From assembly GCA_017792345.1 (NCBI GenBank), contig CP051228.1:62001-126000 (forward strand): a stretch of DNA of 64,000 nt, in the 5' to 3' direction. Numbering within the stretch: the first letter of the stretch is position 1; the number at the start of each line of letters is the position of its first letter. A model generated the notes under the pieces. That model was given only the letters and a program-made list of their open reading frames with translations, was not told the DNA's origin and did no database searches. The stretch comes from Mesoflavibacter sp. (GTDB lineage Bacteria > Pseudomonadota > Alphaproteobacteria > UBA8366 > Aestuariispiraceae). Shown piece after piece: positions 27,358-35,847 of this stretch. The translations under genes and the position numbers were made by a program.

Positions 27358-29427
27358 ATGACGACCGGCCTGATCGGATCCATCATTCTCTGGCTGATCA
27401 TCGCGATCATCGCGATTGTGGTGATCGTTTATCTGTTGAACTGGCTCTACCACCGTTCGACGAAGGAAGTCGCCTTTGTGCGCACCGGCTTCGGCGGGGA
27501 GACCGTGGTGATAAATGGCGGGGCATTGGTCCTGCCCATCATTCACGAGGTGACGCCGGTCAACCTGAACGTCGTGCGCATTCCCGTCGCCCGAAAGGAA
27601 GGCAGCGCGGTCATCACCCGCGATCGGATGCGCGTCGATATCGAGGCGGAATTCTTCGTCCGCGTCATCCAGAAGCCCGACGCCGTCGCGGCCGCCGCCT
27701 CCACCCTGGGCCGGCGCACGATGGATCAGGAAAGCCTGGCGGACCTGCTGAACGGGAAGTTCGTCGGTGCCCTGCGTTCCGTCGCCGCGGAGATGTCCCT
27801 GGACGAAATGCATGAGAAGCGCGGTGACTTCGTCTCCATCGTCGAAGCCCGTGCCGCCGAGGCCCTGGCCCGAAACGGGTTGGAACTGGAATCCGTCGCG
27901 ATCACCGACCTGGACCAGACGGATCTGGAATACTTCAACCCGGCCAACCGCTTCGATGCCGAAGGTCTGACCCAGTTGATCGAGACTATCGAGTCGCGCC
28001 GCAAGCTGCGCAACGACATCGAGCAATCGTCGATGCTGGCCATCCGCAGCCGCAATCTGGAGGCGGAAAAGGAAACCCTGAAGCTTGAGCAGGAAAGCGA
28101 AAGCTCCCGCCTGGATCAGGAACGGGCGCTGGAATCCCTGCGCGCCGCCCAACGGATGGAGGTCATCCGCGACCGCGTCGCCCGTGAGGCGGAGGCCGAG
28201 AAGTCCCGGATCGCCAGCGAGCGCGAAACCCGGGAGTTCGACATCGAACGCCGCCGCGCGCTGGAAGAAATCGAAATCCGCGCCCAGCAGCAGATCGAAT
28301 CCGCCCGCATCGCCCAGGAAGAGGCGCTGGAACAGGCGCGCATCGACCGCGAGAAGCAGATCCGCACCCTGCAGATCAAACAGCGCCACGAGGTGGAAAC
28401 GGCGGAAATCGCATCCTCCGAAGATGTCGAACGGGCCAAGATCGTATCCGAGCGGCAATTGCGCGAAGCCCGTATCGCGGCCGAGGAGGAAACCGAATCC
28501 CGCGAAATCGCCCGCGGTCAGCAATTGGAGACGGCCCGTATCTCCGCAACCAAGACCGTGGAATCGGCCCGCATCGCGCAGGAGCAGATCCTCGACAAGG
28601 CCCGGATCGAACGCGACCGTCTGTTGCGTGCCCAGCAGATCGCCCAGCGCCAGTCGCTGGAGGAAACCGAGATTTCCGCAAATGAGGAAATCGAACGGGC
28701 CCGCATCGCATCCAATCGCGGCCTGGAGGAGGCCCGAATCCTTCAGGATCGGGACCTGAAGCGCCTGGAAATCGAACGCGCCATGGCCCTGGAACTGGCC
28801 GATATCGAGCGCGAGATCGCGCGGCTGGGCAAACAGTCGGAAGAGGCCGGCGTCCGAACCAGCACCGAAGCCGCCCGCGCCGAGGCCGTCGCGGCAACGG
28901 AGAAGGTCACGACAATCCGCGAACGCGAGATCGCCGAACGGGTCGCCGCCGTCGACAAGCTGCTGGCCCAGAAGAATGCCGACGCGGCCGTCATCGCGGC
29001 CGAGGCCGAGAAGATTTCCGCAGCCGTTGCCGCGGAAGCCGAGCGCCTGCGCAACGAGGCCGAGAACGTGTTGAGCGACGACGCCCGTGCCGCCCGGATC
29101 CGGTCGAAGATGATCGACCGACTGGAAGGCATCGTGCGCGAGAGCGTCAAGCCGATGGAAAAGATCGAAGGCATCAAGATCCTGCATGTCGACGGTCTGA
29201 CCGGTCATGGCGGAGACGGCGGCCACCGCTCCCCCACCGACGAAGTGATCGAGAGCGCGCTGCGCTATCGCGCCCAGGCCCCGCTGATCGACGAAATGAT
29301 GAAGGAAATCGGCGTCGAGAATGCGGGTGTGGCCAAGATGGGCGACATCTTCCGGTCGGCCAAAGATGCGCAATCCCTGGCAAAGGAAGCCCAGGCTGCC
29401 AAGAAAAAGAAGGATGACGAGGCATGA
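27358..29427 (+). CDS. Flotillin-like SPFH-domain membrane protein with hendecad coiled coil
   Basis: This 689-residue protein resembles YqiK-type flotillins. An N-terminal membrane helix (about 5-28) precedes an SPFH/band-7 domain (about 35-215; FVRTGFGGETVVINGGALVLPIIHE, DLDQTDLEYFNPANRFDAEG). Then come 23 consecutive 11-residue repeats (about 239-491; units such as ARIAQEEALEQ and ARIERDRLLRA). A second Ala/Glu-rich coil and the flotillin C-terminus (LIDEMMKEIGV) follow. SPFH proteins assemble into membrane cages or lipid-domain scaffolds. Its place in a transport/catabolic operon suggests it organises the fused transporter or enzymes. The ATG at 27358 has AGGGAGGA upstream. It overlaps the next gene by 4 bases. 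Confidence 0.9.
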   Translation: MTTGLIGSIILWLIIAIIAIVVIVYLLNWLYHRSTKEVAFVRTGFGGETVVINGGALVLPIIHEVTPVNLNVVRIPVARKEGSAVITRDRMRVDIEAEFFVRVIQKPDAVAAAASTLGRRTMDQESLADLLNGKFVGALRSVAAEMSLDEMHEKRGDFVSIVEARAAEALARNGLELESVAITDLDQTDLEYFNPANRFDAEGLTQLIETIESRRKLRNDIEQSSMLAIRSRNLEAEKETLKLEQESESSRLDQERALESLRAAQRMEVIRDRVAREAEAEKSRIASERETREFDIERRRALEEIEIRAQQQIESARIAQEEALEQARIDREKQIRTLQIKQRHEVETAEIASSEDVERAKIVSERQLREARIAAEEETESREIARGQQLETARISATKTVESARIAQEQILDKARIERDRLLRAQQIAQRQSLEETEISANEEIERARIASNRGLEEARILQDRDLKRLEIERAMALELADIEREIARLGKQSEEAGVRTSTEAARAEAVAATEKVTTIREREIAERVAAVDKLLAQKNADAAVIAAEAEKISAAVAAEAERLRNEAENVLSDDARAARIRSKMIDRLEGIVRESVKPMEKIEGIKILHVDGLTGHGGDGGHRSPTDEVIESALRYRAQAPLIDEMMKEIGVENAGVAKMGDIFRSAKDAQSLAKEAQAAKKKKDDEA

Positions 29428-29861
29428 CCGAGGTCTATGCGTCCTCCGTCATTGGGGCTCCGGCAGATCAGGTCTGGGCGGCGATCCGGAACTTCAACGG
29501 TCTGCCCTCCTGGCATCCGGCCATTGCGGAGAGCCGCATCGAAGGCGGCGCCCCGGCGGACCAGGTCGGCTGCGTCCGGGCGTTCCGGCTGAAAGACGGC
29601 GGGTTTATCCGGGAGAAGCTTCTGGCCCTGTCCGATTACGACTTCGCTTGCACCTATTCGATCCTGGAAAGCCCGATGGGCGTCGAAAACTATATCGCGA
29701 CCCTGAAACTGTCGCCGATCACCGATGGCGGCCGGACCTTCGCGGAATGGTCGGCGGAGTTCGACTGCGCCCCTGAACGCGCGGACGAGCTTACGGACCT
29801 GATCGGCAACAATGTGTTCCAGGGCGGCTTCGACGCGCTGAAAGGCCGTTTCGGAGGCTGA
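29424..29861 (+). CDS. SRPBCC-family (polyketide cyclase/Bet v 1-like) protein
   Basis: This 145-residue single-domain protein has the helix-grip fold that binds hydrophobic ligands. It begins with VYASSVIGAPADQVWAAIRNFNGLPSWHPAI, the classical SRPBCC opening with the WHP motif, and ends in a long C-terminal helix (ADELTDLIGNNVFQGGFDALKGRF). It overlaps the SPFH gene by ATGA and is followed 4 bases later by a second SRPBCC domain fused to an oxidoreductase, so two such domains are made together. It may bind the pathway intermediate or act as a cyclase; there is no direct evidence. Confidence 0.88.
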   Translation: MTEVYASSVIGAPADQVWAAIRNFNGLPSWHPAIAESRIEGGAPADQVGCVRAFRLKDGGFIREKLLALSDYDFACTYSILESPMGVENYIATLKLSPITDGGRTFAEWSAEFDCAPERADELTDLIGNNVFQGGFDALKGRFGG

Positions 29862-29865
29862 TGAC

Positions 29866-31341
29866 ATGGTCGCCGTCCGTCGCAGCACCGTAATCGACGC
29901 GCCGATATCGGCGGTCTGGGACGTGCTGCGCGATTTCAATGGTCACGAAAGCTGGCACCCGGCGGTCCGCCGCAGCGATCTGGAAGACGGGCGCCGCACC
30001 GATCAGATCGGCGCGGTCCGCAATTTCAGCCTGGAATCCGGCGACCGCATCCGCGAGCGGCTGCTGTCCCTGTCCGACAAGGACAAGCGATTGCGCTACT
30101 GCATCGTCGATGCCGATGTACCGCTGCAGAACTATGTCGCCGAAATCGCCCTGAAACCGGTCACAGACGGCAACCGCACCTTCTGGTCCTGGACGTCTAC
30201 TTTCGGCACGCCCAAGGGCCGCGAGAACGAATTGGCGAAGCTGGTCGCCGAAGGCGTCTATGAGGCCGGGTTCGATGCCGTCCGGCAACGGGTCGAGAGG
30301 GTCGGACGCCCCGCCGCGCCCGCCATCCGGAACGGCGCGTCCCTACCCGGCACGGCCATGGTCATCGACCGGCACGGCGGACCGGAAGAACTGCATGCCC
30401 GGCCCGTCGACGCCCTCCCGCCCGGCCCCGGTCAGGTCCGCCTGCGCCAGACGGCCATCGGTGTGAACTTCATCGACGTCTATTGCCGCAGCGGCTATTT
30501 CGACCTGCTGAATCCGCCTGGCGCGCCGGGTATGGAGGCAGCCGGGGTGGTGGAAAGTATCGGACCCGATGTCCGGCATTTGAAGCCGGGCCAGCGTGTC
30601 GGCTATGCCTGCCCGCCGGTCGGGGCCTATGCCAGCGTACGGACGATGGATGCCCACCTGGTTTTCCCGCTGCCCGATTTCCTGGATGACCGGCAGGCGG
30701 CTGCGATCCTGCTGAAGGGGATCAGCGCCGAATTCCTGCTCCACCGCGTCCATCCGGTTCGCGAGGGCGAGACGGTGCTGGTCTATGCCCCGGCGGGCGG
30801 CGTCGGGCAATTGCTCTGCCGCTGGGCCAACCGCTTGGGGGCGACCGTAATCGGCGCGACCAGCAGCGAAGACAAGGCGCGGATCGCCCGCGCAGCCGGG
30901 GCACACCATGTAATCCTGCCGGGCCGCGACAGTCTGGAGAAGCAGGTGCGCGACCTGACGCAGGGGCGCGGCGCGGATGTCATCTATGACGCTGTCGGGC
31001 GCGACACCTTCGATCATTCCGTCGCCGCCCTGGCGAATTGCGGGCATCTGGTCAGTTTCGGTCAGGCATCCGGCGATATCGGCCCGCGCGATATCGGCGC
31101 ACTGGCAAGCCGGTCCGTCACCTTGTCCCGCCCCAATTACGGCCACTACACCGACACGCCGCAGAAGCTGTCCGCGATCACGGGCCGCCTGTTCGACGCC
31201 CTGCGCAACGGCATTCTGCGCGTCGAAATCGGCCGCACCCTGCCCCTCAGCGCTGCCGCAACGGCCCACCGGGCTCTCGAAGACCGGGAAACCACCGGCG
31301 CCACAATTCTGATCCCCGACGATCTGTACGAGAAAGGATAA
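29866..31341 (+). CDS. SRPBCC domain fused to quinone oxidoreductase (zeta-crystallin-like MDR)
   Basis: This 491-residue protein has an N-terminal SRPBCC domain (about 1-145; STVIDAPISAVWDVLRDFNGHESWHPAV) closely resembling the preceding gene product. A linker leads to an NADPH:quinone reductase of the MDR superfamily (about 165-491). That part shows GVNFIDVYCRSGYF, GMEAAGVVESIGP, the nucleotide-binding VLVYAPAGGVGQLLCRWANRLGATVIG, and GRGADVIYDAVG. Zinc ligands of alcohol dehydrogenases are absent, as expected for this branch. The fusion suggests that a ligand bound by the SRPBCC domain is reduced by the neighbour domain. The GTG-like internal starts at about 30350 lack a ribosome site, so the fusion appears real. 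Confidence 0.9.
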   Translation: MVAVRRSTVIDAPISAVWDVLRDFNGHESWHPAVRRSDLEDGRRTDQIGAVRNFSLESGDRIRERLLSLSDKDKRLRYCIVDADVPLQNYVAEIALKPVTDGNRTFWSWTSTFGTPKGRENELAKLVAEGVYEAGFDAVRQRVERVGRPAAPAIRNGASLPGTAMVIDRHGGPEELHARPVDALPPGPGQVRLRQTAIGVNFIDVYCRSGYFDLLNPPGAPGMEAAGVVESIGPDVRHLKPGQRVGYACPPVGAYASVRTMDAHLVFPLPDFLDDRQAAAILLKGISAEFLLHRVHPVREGETVLVYAPAGGVGQLLCRWANRLGATVIGATSSEDKARIARAAGAHHVILPGRDSLEKQVRDLTQGRGADVIYDAVGRDTFDHSVAALANCGHLVSFGQASGDIGPRDIGALASRSVTLSRPNYGHYTDTPQKLSAITGRLFDALRNGILRVEIGRTLPLSAAATAHRALEDRETTGATILIPDDLYEKG

Positions 31342-31346
31342 GACGT

Positions 31347-32213
31347 ATGAAACTGGCCACCTTCGATTGGAACGGGGAACGCCATGTCGGCCGCGTATCG
31401 GACGATGGCAGCACGGTGACACGGTTGAACCTTCCCGCAGGCGCCGCCGACAGGGACGGCGTAGCGGCGCTGATCGGATCGGACCTGCCCGCCGAAGCGG
31501 AACAGCTGTCCGTCTCGGACATCAAACTGGTCGCGCCGGTGCCGCGCCCCCATCGCAACATCTTCTGCGTCGGGAAGAATTATTTCGAACACGCCCATGA
31601 ATTCGCCTCTTCCGGCTTTGACAGCAGCGCCGCCAAGGGCGCGGTGCCGGAAGCGCCCATTGTCTTCTCCAAACTGCCGGAAAGCGTGATCCCGCACGAA
31701 GCCGCGGTAAAGGTCGATGCCGGTGTCACCACGGCGGTCGATTACGAGGCCGAACTGGCGGTCATCATCGGGAAGGGCGGCCGCAACATTTCCAAGGAAG
31801 ACGCCCTGTCTCATGTCTGGGGCTACACCATCGTCAACGACGTGACCGCCCGCGATCTGCAGGGCATTCACAGCCAATGGCTGATCGGCAAGTCCCAAGA
31901 CACCTTCTGCCCAATGGGCCCGGTCGCAGTCACCGCCGACGAGATCGACCTGGAAGACACGGCGGTCCGGTGCTGGGTCAATGGCGAGCTTCGCCAGGAT
32001 TCGAACACGAAGCTGCTGATCTTCGATGTGCCGACAATCATTGCGGCGATTTCGAACGGGATCACCTTGATGCCGGGCGATGTGATCGCCACCGGCACGC
32101 CCGCCGGGGTCGGGATCGGCTTCAAGCCCCCGAAATATCTGACGCCCGGCGACACGGTGCGTGTCGAGATCGCGGGTATCGGTATCCTGGAGAACCCGGT
32201 GGAGGCCTATTGA
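31347..32213 (+). CDS. Fumarylacetoacetate hydrolase-family protein
   Basis: This 288-residue metal-dependent hydrolase/decarboxylase-type enzyme has NIFCVGKNYFEHAHEF (about 72-87), VDYEAELAVIIGKGGRNIS with the metal-binding Glu residues, and GYTIVNDVTARDLQ. The catalytic-domain blocks MPGDVIATGTPAGVGIGFKPPKYLTPGDTVRVEIAGIG close the fold. Members hydrolyse C-C bonds of acylpyruvates or decarboxylate and isomerise ring-cleavage products. This is the last-step chemistry one expects in an aromatic or heterocyclic degradation route. The start is the ATG with AAAGGA upstream, 5 bases after the previous stop. Confidence 0.92.
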   Translation: MKLATFDWNGERHVGRVSDDGSTVTRLNLPAGAADRDGVAALIGSDLPAEAEQLSVSDIKLVAPVPRPHRNIFCVGKNYFEHAHEFASSGFDSSAAKGAVPEAPIVFSKLPESVIPHEAAVKVDAGVTTAVDYEAELAVIIGKGGRNISKEDALSHVWGYTIVNDVTARDLQGIHSQWLIGKSQDTFCPMGPVAVTADEIDLEDTAVRCWVNGELRQDSNTKLLIFDVPTIIAAISNGITLMPGDVIATGTPAGVGIGFKPPKYLTPGDTVRVEIAGIGILENPVEAY

Positions 32214-32215
32214 TC

Positions 32216-32992
32216 ATGGCCGAACTCCGCTTGGGCAGCATGATTGCGGAACGCAGCGGCGAGGGCCCGGCCGTGGTAATGATCCACGGTCTGGGCGGCA
32301 CGTCGAACACGTTCCAGCCGCAAATGGCGGCCCTCAACGGATTTGACGTCTTGCGCCCGGACCTGCCCGGCGCGGGCCGGTCGGCACTGCGCCCCGGTAA
32401 GCCGGGCCTGAAGGCGATGGCCCAGGACGTTAAGGACATGATGCGTGCGGCCGGAATCTCCCGGGCCCATCTGGTCGGGCATTCCATGGGCACGTTGATC
32501 TGTCAGTATCTCGCGGCCGACCGAGACTTTCAGGCCCTCAGCCTGACCCTATTCGGCGCCATTCTGGAACCGCCGGAAGCTGCGCGGGCGGGATTGAAGG
32601 ACCGGGCCGCAGCGGCGCGGGAAAAGGGCATGACCGGCATTGCCGACGCCGTTTCCCAGGCAAGCGTCTCCGCCGCATCCCGCAAGGCGAACCCGGTTGT
32701 ACCGGCCTTCGTGCGCGAAAGCCTAATGCGTCAGGACCCCGCCGGTTACGCCGCCCATTGCGAGGCGTTGAGCGGCGCCCAGGCGGCGAACCACGCCGTG
32801 ATCGCCTGCCCGACTCTGATGATCGCGGGCAGCGACGACCCCGTTGCGCCCGTTGCGATGGCGCAGGAACTGAAACGCCGCATCACCGGCGCAACGGTCG
32901 AGACCCTTTCCGGGATCGGTCACTGGATGACAATGGAAGACCCGCAACGGTCGGCGGACCTGTTGCGGCAACATTTGGACGCGGCCGCATAA
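32216..32992 (+). CDS. Alpha/beta-hydrolase
   Basis: This 258-residue alpha/beta-fold hydrolase has an oxyanion region MIHGLGG (23-29), nucleophile S90 in GHSMG, acid D207 or D208 in AGSDDP, and H236 in GIGHWM. The overall arrangement resembles 3-oxoadipate enol-lactonases and other meta-cleavage or ester hydrolases. The ATG lies two bases after the FAA-hydrolase stop, with coupling likely. In this operon it could open a lactone or cleave a C-C bond upstream of the FAA-hydrolase. The substrate cannot be assigned from sequence. Confidence 0.9.
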   Translation: MAELRLGSMIAERSGEGPAVVMIHGLGGTSNTFQPQMAALNGFDVLRPDLPGAGRSALRPGKPGLKAMAQDVKDMMRAAGISRAHLVGHSMGTLICQYLAADRDFQALSLTLFGAILEPPEAARAGLKDRAAAAREKGMTGIADAVSQASVSAASRKANPVVPAFVRESLMRQDPAGYAAHCEALSGAQAANHAVIACPTLMIAGSDDPVAPVAMAQELKRRITGATVETLSGIGHWMTMEDPQRSADLLRQHLDAAA

Positions 32993-33022
32993 AAGAACGG
33001 CCGCCACGAAGGGAGAGATATC

Positions 33023-34366
33023 ATGGCTGACAATGGCTTCGGCGGTTGGGGCGGATCCGGCGGTGGTGCGCCACGCGCGCCCGAAATCGTCTTCAGCAAT
33101 GTCCGAATTCTGGATGGGACGGGCGAGAAACTCTATTCGGGCGAAGTCACCGTTTCCGGCAACCGGATCAAATCGATCTCTCGCTCCGGCTCCGGCGGTT
33201 TCGGCTGGAACAGTCAGAGCAACGGCGGCTCGCAACGCATCGACGGGCGCGGCATGACCCTGATGCCCGGCCTGATCGACGCGCATTTGCACCTCAGCTG
33301 GAACAATGCGCCCGGGATCAATCCCATCCAGATGATGCCGGTCGAAGAGCATATGCTGAACTGCGTCTATATGGCGAAGCTGCTGCTGGATGCCGGGTTC
33401 ACCGCCGGCTATGGCGCGGCAGCCGCGAAGCCGCGCCTGGACGTGGTGATCCGCGACGCCATCCGGTCGGGCAAGGTGCCGGGTCCGCGGTACACCGCTG
33501 CCGGGCCGGAACTGACCTCGGTCGGCGGGCTGGGCGATGCGTCCCTGCCGCATATTCCGCATGAAGGCCTCAATCTCGGGATTGTCGTCTCCGGTGCGGA
33601 AGACATGCGCCGCAAGGTGCGCGAGCTGATGAAATGGGGCGTCGACACGATCAAGATCAACCTGTCCGGTGAGGAAATCACCGGCATGGGCGCCGAGGAA
33701 AACCAGTTCACGGACGAGGAAGTCCGGGTCGCCTGTGAAGAAGCCAAGGGGCGTCACCGCCGTTTGGCAGCCCATGCGCGGTCCAAGGAATCGATCCAAC
33801 GCTGCGTGAAGTTCGGCATCGACATCATCTACCATGCGTCCTTCACCGACGAGCAGACGCTGGACATGCTGGAGGCCAACAAGGACAAGCATTTCGTGGC
33901 GCCCGGCCTCGCCTGGCTGATCAACACGGCGCGCAACGCGGCCGAATATGGCATCAAGCCCGGCACACCGATGACCGAAGCTTACGAACGGGAATTGGAA
34001 CACGCGGTCGAATCCATGCGCCAGATGCACAAGCGCGGCATCCGCGTCCTGATCGGCGGCGATTACGGCTTTGCCTGGACCCCGCATGGGACGAACGCGA
34101 AGGACCTGCAGTATTTCGTCGAAATGGTCGGCATGTCGCCGATGGAAGCGATCCAGGCGGGCACCAAACTGGGCGGCGAGATCATGGGCATGGGCCACGA
34201 ACTGGGCATGATCAAGGAAGGATATCTGGCCGACATGCTGTTGGTCGACGGCGATCCCAGCACGGATGTCCGCGTCCTGCAGGACCACAAGCGTATTGTG
34301 GCCATCATGCAGGACGGCGCCTTTCACAAGGCGCCGTCTGCACAAACCGTCGGAATGCGTCTGTAG
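33023..34366 (+). CDS. Metal-dependent amidohydrolase (imidazolonepropionase/prolidase-like)
   Basis: This 447-residue cytoplasmic TIM-barrel hydrolase has the metal motif HLH at 88-90 (LIDAHLHLSW), followed by AAHAR, IIYHASF and the late GGDYGF aspartate. The gapped N- and C-terminal beta-sandwich is present (IVFSNVRILDGTGE; GYLADMLLVDGDPSTDVRVL). Two glycine/serine-rich insertions, at 4-16 (NGFGGWGGSGGGA) and 53-70, are unusual for the family and predicted flexible. It hydrolyses a cyclic amide, lactam or ester; the exact substrate is unknown. It is the last gene of the Liv/Tm-1 operon and is convergent with the RidA gene 3 bases away. Confidence 0.9.
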   Translation: MADNGFGGWGGSGGGAPRAPEIVFSNVRILDGTGEKLYSGEVTVSGNRIKSISRSGSGGFGWNSQSNGGSQRIDGRGMTLMPGLIDAHLHLSWNNAPGINPIQMMPVEEHMLNCVYMAKLLLDAGFTAGYGAAAAKPRLDVVIRDAIRSGKVPGPRYTAAGPELTSVGGLGDASLPHIPHEGLNLGIVVSGAEDMRRKVRELMKWGVDTIKINLSGEEITGMGAEENQFTDEEVRVACEEAKGRHRRLAAHARSKESIQRCVKFGIDIIYHASFTDEQTLDMLEANKDKHFVAPGLAWLINTARNAAEYGIKPGTPMTEAYERELEHAVESMRQMHKRGIRVLIGGDYGFAWTPHGTNAKDLQYFVEMVGMSPMEAIQAGTKLGGEIMGMGHELGMIKEGYLADMLLVDGDPSTDVRVLQDHKRIVAIMQDGAFHKAPSAQTVGMRL

Positions 34367-34369
34367 AAT

Positions 34370-34720
34370 TTAAGGCAGGGCGGCGACGATGATGACCTCA
34401 TAGAGGTAATCCGGCGTCGCCAGCTTTGCTTCGCCGCACGCACGGGTCGGGGGATTGCCGGGTTCGACCCAGGCATCCCAGACTTCGTTCGCCGCCGCGA
34501 AATCCTTCATATCGGCCAGCCACACCGTGGCTTGCAGCAGGCGCGACTTGTCGGTGCCTGCCTCGGCCAACAAGGCATCGACGCTTTGAAGCGCCGTGCG
34601 GGCCTGGGTCTGAATGTCGGCGCCGGGCGTGCCGACCTGACCGGCCAGATAGACGATGCCGTTATGGATGACGGCCTGGCTCATCCGGGTGCCGGGTTTG
34701 ATGCGTTTGATATCGCTCAT
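34370..34720 (-). CDS. RidA-family (YjgF) enamine/imine deaminase
   Basis: This 116-residue protein belongs to the YjgF/YER057c/UK114 group. It shows SQAVIHNGIVYLAGQVGTPGADIQTQARTALQSVDALLAEAGTDKSRLLQATVWLADM and the C-terminal PTRACGEAKLATPDYLYEVIIVAA. The arginine of the PTRAC motif is the active-site residue that drives imine hydrolysis. RidA relatives scavenge reactive imines made by PLP enzymes and amine oxidases. Both activities are encoded in the same operon (FAD oxidoreductase at 34.7 kb, aminotransferase at 37.8 kb), so a helper role in that pathway is likely. It is the last gene of the minus-strand operon. Confidence 0.9.
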   Translation of the reverse strand: MSDIKRIKPGTRMSQAVIHNGIVYLAGQVGTPGADIQTQARTALQSVDALLAEAGTDKSRLLQATVWLADMKDFAAANEVWDAWVEPGNPPTRACGEAKLATPDYLYEVIIVAALP

Positions 34721-34740
34721 CGGGGTTTCCTCATTTTGGG

Positions 34741-35847
34741 TCAGTTGGCTCGGAACCGGCGGGGCGACAGGGCCGCGACCGTTTCTGCGGCCAGGGAAGG
34801 CGTTCGTCCATTGCACAGATCCGCCGCCAGTTGCGACAGCGCGGGCGCGGTCTGGATACCATATCCGCCCTGCCCCGCGAGCCAGAAAAATCCATCGGCT
34901 TCCGGGTCGTAGCCGACGACCGGCGTCCGGTCCGGCGCGAAAGTCCGCAGTCCCGCCCAGTTGCGCACGACCCTGGTCACTTCCATCGTGACAGCTTGTT
35001 CGAAGCGGAACAGACCTTCCGCCAGGACCATCTCGTCGGCCCAGGCGTCATGCGGCTCCACCGGATCCTCTTCGGCGGGGGAGACCATCAGCATCCCGGC
35101 CTCCGGCTTGGCATACCATTGTTCCGACGCACTGGCGATCAGCGGCCAGCGGGTGATGTCCATGCCCTCCGGCGGCGGCAGAATGGCGGCCGACCGACGG
35201 AAGGGCGTCAGACCGACCGGTGTCACACCGGCCAGCGCGGCGACCTTGTCCGCCCAGGCCCCGGCGGCGTTGATCAGAACAGGCGCTTCGAAATCGCCCT
35301 TGGCCGTCGTGACGCGCCAGACGCCGTTGGACCGTTCGACCGCGCCGACCCCGGCATCGCAATGAACGCCGCCGCCCCGTGCCTTCAGCATGCGGGCATA
35401 CCCCTGGAACAGACGGTCGACATCGATGTCCCGTGCGTCGCGTTCGATGGCCGCGCCGGCAATCACCTCCGGGCGCAGAATGGGGCAAAGGTCGACCGCC
35501 TCCTGCGCCGTCAGCCGCTCAATCGCCTCGGCGCCGTCCAGATAGGCTTCCAGATCGGGCAGTTCCTCACGGGTCGCCACCAGCATCTCGCCGCGCGGGG
35601 TCAGGACCGTGCTGTCGGCGATCCCGTCCGGATTCTCGAAGACCGGCTCCGACGCGGCATTCAGGGCACGCAGGGTCGCATTGCCGTAATTCAGGATGAA
35701 GATCGCGGCAGAACGGCCCGTCGCATGGCGCCCGATCGCATCCTCGCTCTCCAGCACCCGCACCGACGCATCCGCGGCGATCATCGCCCCGGCGCCGATC
35801 CCGGCAATCCCACCGCCGATCACCAAGACATCGCTGCGTTCCGTCAT
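34741..35847 (-). CDS. FAD-dependent amine/amino-acid oxidoreductase (DAO family)
   Basis: This 368-residue flavoprotein has the N-terminal dinucleotide fold VLVIGGGIAGIGAGAMIA (7-24), followed by ATGRSAAIF. The substrate-domain NAAGAWADKVAALAGV and the C-terminal GQGGYGIQTAPALSQLAADL complete the DAO pattern seen in glycine, D-amino acid and secondary-amine oxidases. It should oxidise a C-N bond to an imine, which then hydrolyses to an aldehyde or keto acid. Its ATG overlaps the stop of the acetylpolyamine amidohydrolase gene (ATGA), so both are made together. RidA, encoded next, may clear the imine. Confidence 0.9.
   Translation of the reverse strand: MTERSDVLVIGGGIAGIGAGAMIAADASVRVLESEDAIGRHATGRSAAIFILNYGNATLRALNAASEPVFENPDGIADSTVLTPRGEMLVATREELPDLEAYLDGAEAIERLTAQEAVDLCPILRPEVIAGAAIERDARDIDVDRLFQGYARMLKARGGGVHCDAGVGAVERSNGVWRVTTAKGDFEAPVLINAAGAWADKVAALAGVTPVGLTPFRRSAAILPPPEGMDITRWPLIASASEQWYAKPEAGMLMVSPAEEDPVEPHDAWADEMVLAEGLFRFEQAVTMEVTRVVRNWAGLRTFAPDRTPVVGYDPEADGFFWLAGQGGYGIQTAPALSQLAADLCNGRTPSLAAETVAALSPRRFRAN

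Noticed and set aside
28072-28830. Possible tandem DNA repeat
   Set aside because: The periodicity is at the protein level (11 residues); the DNA units differ at many bases, so it is not a recent DNA repeat or CRISPR-like array.
27253-29373. Open frame of 706 codons opposite the SPFH gene
   Set aside because: Its apparent repeats mirror the hendecad repeats of the real gene; no independent family.
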